Assembly (NCBI RefSeq): GCF_029784135.1
Contig: NC_073746.1
Location: 147,192,556-147,256,555 of the forward strand
DNA from: Toxorhynchites rutilus septentrionalis
Lineage: Eukaryota > Arthropoda > Insecta > Diptera > Culicidae
DNA length: 64,000 nucleotides
Direction: 5' to 3'
Below, piece after piece: positions 33,084-44,963 of the stretch (its first letter is position 1; each line of letters begins with the position of its first letter). The notes under the pieces were generated by a model, which saw only the letters and a list, made by a program, of their open reading frames with translations, made no database searches and was not told the origin of the DNA. The translations under genes were made by a program, and so were the position numbers.

Positions 33084-34634
33084 CAGTTGTGTTCAAAATA
33101 ATAGCAGTACTGATTTGAAATCTGAAATAAGATCATAATTTGAAATTAGCGCTTTGCTCCGAGTTTTCTTCATTTGTGTATTTTGAACAGTGCTTCAATA
33201 GAACAAGTGTATGGTATTGATTGCAAGATTTCATTTTATTATTCAATAAAATAATCAAGTGTTCAAAAAAATAGCAGTACTTCAGTCAACACCAGGAAAA
33301 CATGATTAAAATGATGAAAGATTTCGAAGTGTTCTGTAACATGATTATCCACCTTAGTACTTTGTAGCGTAGCCCTTATTCTTAATAACAGCAGCACACC
33401 GTTTCGGCATAGAGTCCACAAGTGCTTGGCAGCGAGAATCAGGTATTGCAGCCCACGAATCACGAATTACAGACCATAATTCTTCCATATTTTTTGGTCT
33501 GGCTTCAGAAACAGCGTATTTGACATCTCCCCACAGATTTTCAATAGGGTTTAAGTCTGGAGACTGCGCTGGCCACTCCATAGCCTCAATATTCTTCTCC
33601 CTCAACCACGCCTTAGCACGTTTGCTCGTGTGTTTAGAATAGTTGTCCTGCTGCATCACTCATTTTAGTGGCGTTTCCTCCTCAGCATAAGGTAACATAA
33701 CCTCACTGAGTATCTTGATGTAGCCATATTGATCCATGATACCTGGTATGCGTTAAACTGGCCCGACACCGCCGTGCTTTACTGTCTTAACGTTGTACTG
33801 CGGTTGATATTCCGTATTGCGTGGACGTGTCACATACTGAAGACGACCTTTTGACCCGAACAAAACTATTTTGGACTCATCCGTCCACGAAACATTACGC
33901 CATTTTTCTTTCGGCCAATCGATATGCATTTTAGCAAATTTGAGGCGATTCGAAACATGACGTTTTGTCAACAATGGTACTTTCCGAGGACTACGTGCGT
34001 ATAGTTTGGCTTCCGTCAATCGTGGTCTGACTGTAACAGTGCTCACAGTTAAGTCTAGTTAATCTTTGATCTTATTAGAAGACAAAGTTGGATCAATCCG
34101 TGACATCTTGATGATTCTTCGATCAATTCTTTCAGAAGTGCAACGTTTCCGACCACGAGTTTCCAACTTTTCTTTCCATTTCAAAGCATTGCTTATCAAC
34201 CCACTGTTTGCTGTACTTGTCTGTAAGATTTGCCTTGATTTATCAACGTTTTGATAAAATTGCGCTGCTCCTCAGAGCAATGTTTTCCGCGACCCATTTT
34301 CTGCAATACAAACAAAACAAACATATTTTCTTGCACATATCTTAGTTTTTATATACTTACCGACTAACAAAATAGCAAAACTTGTATAGAACTTCGGATG
34401 GAAACAAACTTTGTTTGAAATCGTTTTTCGCTGCTATTATTTTGAACAACGCGAAACGGACTCAACCGGAAGTGTCAAATGAAATATACACTGAACGAAA
34501 TTGTATTGCTATAAACAATATGGGTTTTGAGCGGGTGATGACACCTTTATATATTCTTATGATTAGTTGATAACATCAACCATCCATACATGAATAGTAA
34601 TAATAATATAGAATTATTATTTTGAACACAACTG
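33084..34634 (-). mobile_element. Tc1-type DD34E transposon with doubled (IR/DR) ends
   Basis: The ends are cagttgtgttcaaaataata and its complement, flanked by TA (33082-33083, 34635-34636); length is 1551 bp. An inner copy of gttcaaaaaaatagcagtac at 33261 and, on the complement, gttcaaaataatagcagcg near 34450 give two repeats per end. This is the IR/DR arrangement known from Sleeping Beauty-like elements. The transposase on the minus strand is a pseudogene. Confidence 0.9.
33354..34297 (-). pseudogene. Tc1-like DD34E transposase, several stops
   Basis: ATG at 34297 opens MGRGKHCSEEQRNFIK and KSYRQVQQTVG, the paired-like DNA-binding start. It is broken by a frameshift after that point and by stops after LSSNKIKD and GGVGPV, among others. 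Catalytic motifs are WTDESKIVLFG (D1), MMQQDNYSKHTSK (D2) and SPDLNPIENLWGDVK (E), with 34 residues between D2 and E. The C-terminus runs to KGYATKY. All three catalytic residues survive, but the gene cannot give a full protein. Confidence 0.9.
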
Positions 34635-34636
34635 TA

Positions 34637-35232
34637 TGTATGAAGTCCCAAGTAGCAAATTTTAGGTAGGGCTCCAATATTTATGAAATCGGAGACAATC
34701 TCGATAAAAATTTAGATTCCGAATTTAATGTATCAAATTTAGAGTTCAGCAATACAAAGCTGTACTCGGATGCGGAAGGTCGTGTTCCGTCGCCGTTCCA
34801 AGTAGTACATGATTGATTTTTGGGCATTCCGAGCATCCAGAAAGCATGTGAGTAAAGCAAATTTATAGATTACTCTTCGTACAAAACTGATAACCTTTGT
34901 CAAGCATAGTTCGTTATGCTACCCCGAATGTCACATAATGTAAGTTGAATAAGAAAGATTTTCAAATCGAGCCAGGCTGAATCTCAAACTTAATCTTCAA
35001 TTATTGATCATATCATTTCATATTATCTTCTGAATAATTACCACACATTCTGTATTATCAAACTCATACGCTCATATACTCAGGGTACCGTAAGAGGGAT
35101 ATCATTGAATTGATTGATTTTTCCGAAGCTGCCAATGTTAACAGAGAGAGATTACTCGAAATAACCTTCAGTGTTACAATAATTCATGGTACGAAAGGTA
35201 CCAATAAGAGATCATAGCAGGAAATTAAAAAA
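34637..35232. other. No gene seen
   Basis: AT-rich spacer between the Tc1 element and E8. Confidence 0.45.
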
Positions 35233-35837
35233 TTATAGGAGGTTGTTTCCAAGATACGACCGCATTGTTGACGTAGTTGTTATTTTATATAAGTCGTTTA
35301 TTTATACCTTCGGATATTGTTCTATAATGCTGTGAAATTTTACAAACAACTGCTTAGTAGAATAATCTCTGAAATGGTTTTTTTTTCATTGTAGAATCAG
35401 TTGACGATAATTGATTGATGATTCATTCCTGCCCTCGCAAAACAATACACTAGCTGATCGTATGTCGCAATTTATTTCATGTCAATGCATTGAAAATTTA
35501 CCTCAAACGCTATTTCGGTGGCATTTTTCGCAATTGATATAGACTCGGCTACAGTCGATTATATACATGTTGCACCAGCACTATTATTCCACATCTCATA
35601 ATTACATCCATATATCTTTGGCACCCCATGGAAAAAACAACAATGACAACACTTGCAAGTATCAAATATCATGCTACATGTTATCTAGTATTGCCTCAAA
35701 TGAATCGCACCTCTAGGCATCGTTCGTACAACGTAAACCAAGCGCCAAACAAGCGTTCGCCATAGCATGCATACAAAGCCATACATTGGTGGCTTGAAAC
35801 TACTAGGAATATAAACACTTCTCATCATTTTGCGCTA

Positions 35838-36190
35838 TTCTCAAAAGAAACGCTTCTGTTAATATTACTGGCCTCGAAAAAAGTTGCATTACTTTCTCAT
35901 GCTCGAGAGAAGCACAGCTGTCACCCTTAGTGGAGGAAGTTTTGCTACTGGCAAGCGAAACCTAATCACATACAAAGTTCCAGAATGACATTTGCTTTCT
36001 TGGTGACTAAACAAGCGAAATAAGCTCTTTTTGTTAATAACAACCTCGAAAACAGTAGCAATACTTCATTATGATCAATATTAGTGCAAATGCAATCCTA
36101 GTTGAAGGCAGTTTTGCGGCTGGCACGCGAACCCAAATAACTTATAACATTCCAGTAAGACATTCAAGATGCTTGGTATTCTCCAAATAA
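35838..36190. repeat. Diverged tandem duplication (~180-bp unit)
   Basis: Two units share gttaatattactggcctcg / gttaataacaacctcgaaaa, then gttttgctactggcaagcga / gttttgcggctggcacgcga, then acatacaaagttccagaatg / acttataacattccagtaag. They lie downstream of the E8 ORF on the minus strand. Function unknown. Confidence 0.6.
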
Positions 36191-36235
36191 TTTTTTGGTG
36201 CACAACCTTAACGCATGCTTCGCCATAACGTCAGT

Positions 36236-36614
36236 TTAATGCATTGATGCATTGTAAAAGGTACCAACGAAGCCCTTATGATGACGGAAAACAAACAATG
36301 TTAATTGCTTGGATAAAAACTGAAATATGCCACACAGCTTGTACTCTGCTGTAACACCCATCGATGCGAATTCGCTGATGAGTTTGTCAAGAGCGACCGC
36401 CTTCATCACCAGCGGGGGGAACTTAATTTTGGTTACTGCCTGGGTAACGGCGTTTACATTTTCGATCGCAAAGGCTCGGTTCAGTGCGAGCGCTTTTCGC
36501 TGCACCAACATCGCGTGCATCATTAGATGACGCTTGCCTCGAAATTTTATTGCCCTTGGCAATGCGTTCGTTTTTTGCAGGGCTCGAGCCTGCCTTCCTC
36601 TTCTTCTTGCTCAT
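36236..36614 (-). pseudogene. Unrecognised basic protein, frameshifted, inside E8
   Basis: ATG at 36614 opens MSKKKRKAGSSPAKNERIAK, a strongly basic start. The phase then changes and the protein-like reading continues as AIKFRGKRHLMMHAMLVQRK and FAIENVNAVTQAVTKIKFPP to a stop at 36236. A TATAAA at 36834-36829 lies about 215 bp upstream. I do not recognise the family. It is not a clear H1, H2A, H2B, H3 or H4. Its position in E8 matches that of H2A in E3, so it may be captured host sequence. Confidence 0.4.
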
Positions 36615-36826
36615 CGTACACTACGCGAAGCGTCCAATTTATGACGCGGAAAGAAAAACACACGATACGAATAACGCGAGAAACGAACAGAAAAACCAAA
36701 CGACGATATCCAAGTTGGATTACCACTGGTGGGGTCCAATCTTAGATCGAAGCGCAGCGAAAGCAAAGTGAACTGGATTGCTCAACAGTCCGATGCCGAA
36801 TGAAAGTTTGCCTCAGCGAGATCCAC

Positions 36827-36836
36827 TGTTTATACT
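36827..36836 (-). promoter_or_regulatory. Candidate TATA box in E8
   Basis: On the minus strand gagtataaacagtgg lies about 215 bp upstream of the basic ORF. Its distance from the palindromic end is similar to that of the TATA boxes in E1 and E3. Confidence 0.45.
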
Positions 36837-37217
36837 CTAGGCAAGTATTCCCCTTCATTCATCTACTTTTCCTTTGTTCACGGAGACTTTAAATCCTACG
36901 ATTTCCCCTCCGTTGGTCGTCGATTAGTTGCTCGTTATTCACAGCTCTGTTCGGGAAAGCACACAAATGGACAAAACAAATGTATGGGAAAATTGAAACG
37001 CCTAATGTTTTCATGAATTTTAACCATTTACAAACCAGGGGATTCTAATGTATAGCATATTAAACAAATCTTACGAAATTTCCGATTCGTTTAGTATGTA
37101 AATCGCCAAAATCCGTTCGCGGCAAAAATAGTTATTGACGTTAACTTTATTTCATAAAAACGTGACCTGTTTTCTGATTTGGCCCCCTTAATGAAAGACG
37201 TAGTTCTACGTCAAAAA

Positions 37218-40200
37218 AAAGTAGAAGGATCTGAGCCTAGGGCACGGACGGAAGTTTGACGTAGGACTGTAATTGTTCAGAACTGTTGTTTTTTAGTTGT
37301 AATTCTTTTCATTCTTCATAAATCTGTTAGTTTAACACTAGAACTACCTAGAACTAGAACTACGCAAGATTTTGTATTGAAACCTTATTTTATATTTTTT
37401 AATGATGTTATGACTTTTTCTAAGTTCATGTATTGATCAATATTATAAATTATTTTGGTCTCTCACTTCATTTTTTTTCTGATATACATATGTGGTATAC
37501 CTATTTATAATGACCGGTCGTGATTTTGAATGTTTCTAATACCAAAATTGCTTAGAAAAAACGTCAATCTGCCACTACGGTGCCAGCCAATCAAAATTTC
37601 CGGAACAATTACTGCTTCTAAACCACAAAATTTGGGAAATTTGAGGAGTTTCCTAATATATTTTGATGCAATTTTATTTTTTTTGTGACATTTGTTGTAT
37701 ATGGTGGAAATAGGTAATGTTGAAATTAGTGTAGTTGAAATACTCAGAATATTGTGGACAATTGGGTTGATTTAAAAACAAAAACAGTTGTAGTAGTTTG
37801 CAGTGTAAGTAAGTTTGAATATTTGTATTAGATTGAGGGGAAAAACAATATTCTAAATATTTCTGTTTATCTAGTTCTAGAACATAATCCGAAAATGCCG
37901 AGACGCCCGAACATATCTAGAGTTTTATAGCACGTAACAGATTCAAGAGAAGACTTCTCTGATATCGATCAAGACAAATTCTAAATTTTGACCAGTGTCT
38001 GAAATATAGATGATCAATAATAAGAAAAAATGTTTGTTTCCTCAGAGAGCAATAGTAAAGAAAATCAATTTACGTAGACCAAGAAGAATGTTGATACTGT
38101 CGACATCGTCGGAGGAGAATGATCATCAACAAGCTTAAATTTCTGCTGATGGAGCTATCTGCACAAAAAGCTGAATGCACTCCAGGAAGGACATGAATAA
38201 ACAGCATTTTCAAGGCAATAATTGGAAGGAGGGAGTGTGTGCACGTGTGAGAATACGTAACTATATGTGTGAGTATCATCACTCCATACAATCGTCTTAC
38301 CCACAAATGCATGAAAACGAAAGTTAAGAATCGTTCATTTCGAGGATGCGCATAGCATTTTGTATGTTTGGTACAGTGTGCGATGTAGTGTTGCTCTAAT
38401 TTTTGATCGATCGGCTACAAAAAAAAGGCTGAAGGTATCAATATGAAATGTCACAGGAGTTTAGGGGATACACTATGCTAAAAGTTTACCTACTAACATT
38501 CAAATTTACTGTAATATTTGCAAAATTACACAAGATTTTCTAAAACACTATGAAAAACGTAATTTTGACACTTTTTTTAAAATTGATGCAAAAAATTCAA
38601 ATTATTTTTTTCGCCAAAGCAACAAATTAACTTTATACAACATTAATTGGAGTTTTTAAAACTATCCCTCCGTTTGCGGTGTGATAATTATTTATTGAAT
38701 TATTTATCATCAAAAATTAAAGGGTAACATTTCCATCGAACAAAAATATGTTTTTATGTAAAGGTTCTACATGAACATTTTAGCAATCAAATGAAAGCTG
38801 TTTAATAAGGTTAATTATATTTGTTATTGAGTTGGTTAGCAAAAAATTGTGTTAGTCTACAACAAGTTTGGAAAAACAGAAAACAAACGATTTTTTATTA
38901 CTTCCTGATATTTCTGTCCTCCACATCTACATACACCCAGATAAAAATGTGTTTATAACATATTCCAAAGCAAGAAATTTTAGGCTTCAAAATGATATGC
39001 ATCTCATCTTCATAGGCTGATTTTTCAAGAAGTTACAGCATTTAAAAAATCACTTTGCACTTTGCACTTTGCACTCTGTTTTTTAGCTTTTTTGTCGAGT
39101 GTATATCTAAATAAAAATACACATAAATATACTATATTTTATGCAAATAGATGTATTTATCATTTACTTGCAATATTAGAATGAATTATATTTCAAATTC
39201 TTATTTTTGACAACTAAACATCACACCGGCCACATCACCGGTCATCACATCAAGAATTTGTAGGAGTGTTTTCAACCATTTTCCAATGGATTTATATTTA
39301 GATTATATATTTTTCACAAACTTCTAATGGTTATTTGTAAGATTTCCAACGATTATCATGTTTTAACATGTTTTTCACGTTGTGTTGTGGTCGTTGATAT
39401 GTCCAATTACAGGTCACAATCGCCATTAATGCGAAACTGAGTGGTGCCTCGGTCTGTCCAATTAGAGGTGAATCACGGTATCTTTTTTTTTAACCTATAT
39501 ACAAATACAAATAAATACAAATAACGCCTAAAATAGCAAAATTACCGTGCGCGGGTATACGAGTTATGATTTCGCTCAAGTACAGGATGGTTAAAAGGGG
39601 GGGTTTATTGTCTAGTTCTACACTTTGACACAGTTGACGTTGTCAGACCGCAACCTAACATTTGAACAATTAGTCGCCCGTGATGCTCAAAAGTTTGGCC
39701 ACCCCTGCTCTATATAGTAACCCTGAAAAGGGCCGTTTGTTATATGTACCGTCGTTTGTAACGGTTTGTAGTGAGTACAAACCGTTACAAACCGTTAGCA
39801 GTAGCTTTTTCGGAGGAATAATGTTTGTTTGCCGACTATCACAATCAAGTCGTAATGGTTCTACTGCTTAATCTATCATAGAAGGAATTGTGTCATTGAG
39901 AATTATGAATATGAGTCATGAAGATTAATATTTCATTTCGTTTCATTTTTGTGATGCGTTGTAATGCCGATCTCAATAGGTTCTCGCATGATAATCGCTG
40001 TAATCCTCCTAGTATTAATATCATTTTTCGCTGTACAATTGCCAATGTTGCCACAGTCCGGAAGACACTCGCTTATGATGTTCATCACCCCGTCGTATAC
40101 AGAAGTCTTTCCATAACTGGACTATCTTCAACTGGAATTATCTATAACAGGGCGTACGTTAACTGGGATGCAAAGCAATTGTGTATCAATAATAGATGTT

Positions 40201-40505
40201 ATCTTTAATTCGATGTATTGCTTTTGCTGTGCTGTAGTCCAGTTTCCGAGTAAAATTCGATAAGTGTATTGGTTTTTCGGCCCAATTCACGAACCTCTTT
40301 TATTTGTTCAATTGTACACTTGTTTTATTATTTCCACTGCTGATGTCTCAGGCGAAAAAAATGCTATCTAATGGTATATATTATAACATATATCGTACGA
40401 ACGATTCTGCGTAATATGCATTTGAAAACTCTTAATGAACGTTACACTTTTCGTAGAGTGGTCCCTCATATTTAAAAATCAAAGACGTAGTCCTACGTCA
40501 AAACT
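37218..40505 (-). mobile_element. E10: palindrome-ended element, AT-rich interior
   Basis: The right end is gacgtagtcctacgtcaaaa (40484-40503). The left end reads gatctgagcctagggcacgg, acgg, then gtttgacgtaggactg, matching the right end of E9 in reverse. The interior is AT-rich and without a gene. A histone-type stem-loop (minus) lies at 39719. A string caggggtggccaaacttttg (complement of 39687-39706) looks like a single hAT end inside it. Confidence 0.5.
39719..39734 (-). terminator. Histone-type stem-loop, no clear downstream element
   Basis: On the minus strand ggcccttttcagggtt. The last two stem bases no longer pair perfectly and no aaagag follows. Orientation agrees with E10 (from palindromic end to tail end). 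Confidence 0.5.
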
Positions 40506-40654
40506 AAACTAAAAATTTTCATTTAACTGTTAAAATTTCAAAACTGCATTCGGGTGTTCTTCTCCGATAAGAATGGACGTTGATGATGCTGAAGTTAAAG
40601 AAGTGGCTTCGCATACTCAATCTGCATTTCTGTAACCATTCCTAAAGTATACTG

Positions 40655-42464
40655 TTTTGACGTAGGACTACGTCTTTCATTTCTATACCGGGGTGTAAAA
40701 TCAAAGTTTCGAAAACGAAAGCGTTACGCCGGAGACCGAGATTTTGAGCGTTAATAGCTCCTGAACAACTGAACGAAATGGTATGATAAACACTTCATTC
40801 GAAAGATAAAATGTCTACGAGTTCTATACTTGTTACTTTTTGATCCAAAAACTTGTTTCAATAGTCTTAAAATTGCTTTCAAAACAGGCTATTGAAATCA
40901 CCAATCGGTATATAAGCGAGCGCCGCTCGGAAATCCACTCAGTTCTAATTGAACAGCGATTGGAGCATGTTGTCGCTGTTGTGGTGAAGCTCTTCGTTTA
41001 TCATGAAAGCGCGGATGAACGGTGTCACCAAGAGCCTGTTTGTGCACCCTAGGCCAGAAGGGAATCCATCAGGAGGAGAGTGATGCCACAAACGGTTCCC
41101 CGGAAAGCTACACACACATACACGCGCGGAATTCTTTCCGTTTGGATGCCATTCAGCATTGAGAAAGTTCCGGAAAGATCTAATCATTTCTGGAAAATAA
41201 TCTGCCAGTTCCTCTGGGAATTCAAAAATACATTCATGTGAAAGAGTTTATTTGAATGTTTTCTATCCATGTAACACTGTGACCAAATATGTTTCAATCA
41301 AGTGCTATTAACAGGTGGTTATCAAATTAGTATTAACCACTGGTGGGCTTCCAGTAGCGAGGAAAATGTGGAAATATCTAATCGTTACTGAAAATAATCT
41401 GCCAGTTCCTCTGGGAATTTAAAATTACATTTATGTGAAAGAGTTTGAATGTTTTCTATCCATGTAACACTGTGGCCAAATACATTTGGTTTTGTGATTT
41501 TTCAATCAATCGCAATTAACAGGATAGCTTCTGAAGATTATTCTTCCCCATCAGTAGGATATTTCCGTATCCAATATTGTATGCGCCCGCAATCGATTAT
41601 TGCTCAGTCGCCAAAAGTTCCGAGCTCAGAGAGTTCATTCCCCTCTAGTTTGCCTTCCAAATTGCCATCGTAAACCACACCTTCTCTCGATTCAATCACA
41701 CACAAAAAGCATACTTAAGCGATATTCTGGTGGTGAGACACATTCATTTTTCGTGAGGACATCGACAAGACAACATCGTTGCCTAACGTGCTGGAGGAGG
41801 TGGACGGCGAAGGATCGACACATACACGCGCAGAATTCTTTCCGTTTGGATGCCATTCAGCATCGAGAAAGTTCCGGAAAGATCTAATCATTGCTGGGAA
41901 ATAATCAGCCAGTTCCGCTGGGAATTTAAAAATACATTCATGTGAAAGAGTTTATTTGAATGTTTTCTAACCATGTAACACTGTGACCAAATATTTTTCA
42001 ATCAAGTACTATTAACAGGTGGTTATCAAGTTAGTATTAACAACTGGTGGGCTTCCAGTATCGAGGAAAATGTGGAAATATCTAATCATTGCTGGAAAAT
42101 AATCTGCCAGTTCCCTTTGGAATTGAAAATTACATTCAAGCGAAAGAGTTTATTTTAATGTTTTTTATCCATAAAATATCCATATAATACATTTGGGTTT
42201 GTGATTTGTCAATAAAGTACAGTTAGTAGGTTAGCTTCTGAAGATTATTCTTCAGAACAAGGTTTTTCGTATCCTATATTGGATGCATAAAACCTTGTGC
42301 CTCCAACGTAACGCTCTCGTTTTCGAAGTCCCCCAAATATTCATTTATTCATTCATTCAGAATGGATTTAGATTCAACTTCAAACAAATGATCTCTAAAT
42401 CAACGATAGTCCTACGTCACCCTTGCGGTTATACCATACATATAACCCACTTCCTGTTTTTTGA
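40655..42464 (+). mobile_element. E1: palindrome-ended element with TATA box and 197-bp repeat units
   Basis: The left end is ttttgacgtaggactacgtc (40655-40674). The right end is gtcctacgtcacccttgcgg, then ggttataccatacatataacc (hairpin-like), then cacttcctgtttttt. A CCAAT plus TATA pair (accaatcggtatataagcg) is at 40900. The repeat phrase tacattcatgtgaaagag recurs at 41229 and 41426 (197 bp apart), and again at 41933 and 42131. E4 is a larger inverted relative. Confidence 0.7.
40900..40918 (+). promoter_or_regulatory. CCAAT/TATA promoter-like block in E1
   Basis: accaatcggtatataagcga is followed about 30 bp on by actcagttctaatt, an initiator-like position. The same block occurs on the minus strand in E4 (near 61680). 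It resembles histone-gene promoters, but no histone ORF follows. Confidence 0.5.
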
Positions 42465-44017
42465 AAACAAAACATACGCTTGTGCACATTTGTGAACTCT
42501 ACAACAGTTCATGTTGCAAATGTTTATCTTTGAATAAGGTACTAGTAGCAGCTAAATACTTCTTAAATAATGAGAGAGTGCGGAATTCATTCAAACTTTT
42601 GTGATCATCCTTTCTCTTTAACATTTCAGATAAACCATCTTCCGATTTCTGTTGTACTGTTTTCTGCCGCTCTCTAACCCAACTTAATAACCAAACGAGC
42701 GCACTTTTTTCATTGATCTGCCTCGAGCTCACCGAGTTCGATATGTTTGGCAAAGACAGCTAATTTTGCAGCACATCTCGACTTGCGAATCATATCCTCT
42801 AAACCGGAGCTTACCTGAAACCGATGTCGTAAACGGCTAAAACATTATCTTGAATGTTTATATAAACATATCCAGTTAAAATCATGCACTATAATAACTG
42901 ATGGGAACTTATAGGATGCTTTCAGAATCTGATCTCTTAATGGGATGGTTTCTACGAGAGAATGAATTATAGTCTATTGAGTGGTATACGTTTGACGTTT
43001 GAGCCTTTCAAACACCTCACGAAGCAATGCGTACCACATTGATCTTCTGTGATTAATTGCTCGAATTTCAGGCTTCGATACTAAACGTCAACGCCGAGAC
43101 TTATTTTCGGCATCCTTTGGAGCAGATGGAACCGAGATGACGTGTTAGTCACTAGGTTCATGTCAATACGACAAAAAGACAATACAATCACTAATGGAAA
43201 AATGTTAGCCCAACCCAAAGCAAAAACGCCGTTGAAATAGATTTTATTTCGTATCGATGCTCAGTTGTTGTGAGGACAATATCAATTCGAACAAATTTTG
43301 ACGTGTGAGGAAAGTTTGTCCGCTTGTTCAGAGCTTCAGAAATGATCATATATTTCTTGCTTTTCCTTGTGCGATGATTTTTTTTTCTTTTTATGCAAAT
43401 GCAGGGAAGAGAACCAAGAGGATTGTTAAAACATACCCAACTGGAATTTGATCCTGAAAAAAAAAATGACTCAACCTAATTGTAATTCTTCCTAAATTGG
43501 CTTCAGCTTCTTTTGTCCTGCTGTTTGGCAAAGTTTCTGACAACGGTATTATTTTTTTGAAAAGTTTTCAGGCAAAAATTTTGTTAGTGCTGTTAGAATG
43601 TACCTCGATTGATTGTTCAATTTGTGTTTTTCGCATTTCTAGAGAAACAGAAATAGTACACCCAAACTAACGTTGTCAGAAAGCATTTCATTTTCGATTC
43701 GACAGAAATCATGCCATTGCGGGCCTTGAAGCGTGAAATGGGCAAATAATGTCATCTGTCCCTCAACGCTTTAAAATGTTTGTATGTATAGGAGCAGACA
43801 TCTCTTTCTATTTTCTTTTTTCATCTTTTTTGGGATTGCACCCAAAAAAAAGTAGAAACGACGACAACGGGGATCGAACCAAGGCCGTCTATAGAACGCA
43901 AGGCTGTTTTATACGACCGCGCTATCCACATGACTAATGATGCTGTTCAGCAAACGCGTGATAATATTGCACCTGATTATAAAATTAAGTTGGAAAGTGT
44001 TTTCTAAGAGTAAAAAA
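42465..44017. other. No recognised gene; tRNA-like block at 43858-43945
   Basis: AT-rich. On the minus strand 43858-43945 contains gtggatagcgcggtcg and the B box ggttcgatccccg, so it is tRNA-like (SINE head or tRNA pseudogene). A degraded copy lies at 56885-56965. The 84-codon minus frame at 42499-42753 is unassigned. Confidence 0.45.
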
Positions 44018-44963
44018 TGGGTGGGTTCTATCTATGATATAACCGCAAGGTTGGCGTGGGACTACCGTTGTCTTAGTGAGCATTTGTATTGTATTGATTA
44101 AATTTTCGATTGAATGAAACAGTTTTCGAATGATTTTAATCCGAACTATTTGCTTTGTAAGTAAAAAGTTTGAACAGTTGCCATGTAAGATCAAATCATG
44201 CGCTGTAATAGATGATGTTCTTCGTTACAAGTATATTTGATGAACGTCGTTTTCCGTTTGATATGATGCCTAGGACTACTAAAATATTTGAACGGAAGAA
44301 TTGTCAAACGATCATTGTATTTTACACATCTCTCTGGAATTTTTGCATCTCATGTTTACGTAGTTCTCGAACTGCGAAAGTTCATTCACCTCTGGTATCT
44401 GAAATGACGATTTTCAAGTGAGTACAAAAGTACTCGCATCTTGCATATTGCAATGCGAATTCCCCCAGGCATCTTTGTTTTGAATACCATCTCAAGGAAA
44501 CACATTCCGGTGGGGACAATTAAACCCCCTACTTGCATGTTTTTGCAAAGCGGATTCCCCCAGGCACGTCGATTTTGAAATCCGTGTTAGGGAAATACAG
44601 CTCGATGGGAACAAAAATAACCCCCACTTGCATGTATATTTGCAAAGTTGATTCCCACAGGTACATCGATTTAGAAGTCTGTGATGGGGAAATCGTAAAT
44701 CGGGCCAATCAAAACTTGACAGTTAGAGCGTTTAGATAACGCTTAACATTTTACAGTCATTCAGTTGTATATCTAATGGAAAATAACATTGTATTACATG
44801 TGATAGAAATATTTCCTATCAATTGAAGCAAACGGCTTTCCGATCTTTTAAGAAATGTTCGAGTTATAAGCATTCGGAATCTTTCAATTTTTCCTACATG
44901 TTCTGTGTTTAAGTTTTCATTTCACCCCCACATACTCCGGTTGGACGTAGTTCCACGTCAGAA
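44018..44963 (-). mobile_element. E2: palindrome-ended element with related repeat units
   Basis: The right end is gacgtagttccacgtc (44944-44959). The left end has gggtgggttctatctatgat, ataaccgcaaggttggcg, tgggacta. The interior holds three diverged units of the 95-bp repeat (cccccacttgcatgtat, gattccc(c/a)cagg). Near 44705 is ggccaatcaaaac, the complement of the CCAAT-type block of E3 and E7. Its sequence next to the palindrome resembles that of E3. Confidence 0.65.

Larger units (their letters stand above)
35233..37217 (-). mobile_element. E8: palindrome-ended element carrying a TATA box and a basic ORF
   Basis: The right end is gacgtagttctacgtc (37197-37212). The left end (35233) matches E6: aggaggttgtttcc, gatacgaccgcattgttgac, gtagt. 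Read from the palindrome end, a TATAAA (36834-36829) lies about 370 bp in and an ORF starts at 36614. E10 begins immediately beyond its right end, in the same orientation. Confidence 0.6.

Noticed and set aside
39674..39706. hAT-like end caaaagtttggccacccctg
   Set aside because: A single end only; no matching left end or 8-bp duplication was found nearby.
42499..42753. 84-codon minus frame with a Lys/Glu-rich segment
   Set aside because: No known motif and no relatives in the window. Could be chance in AT-rich DNA.
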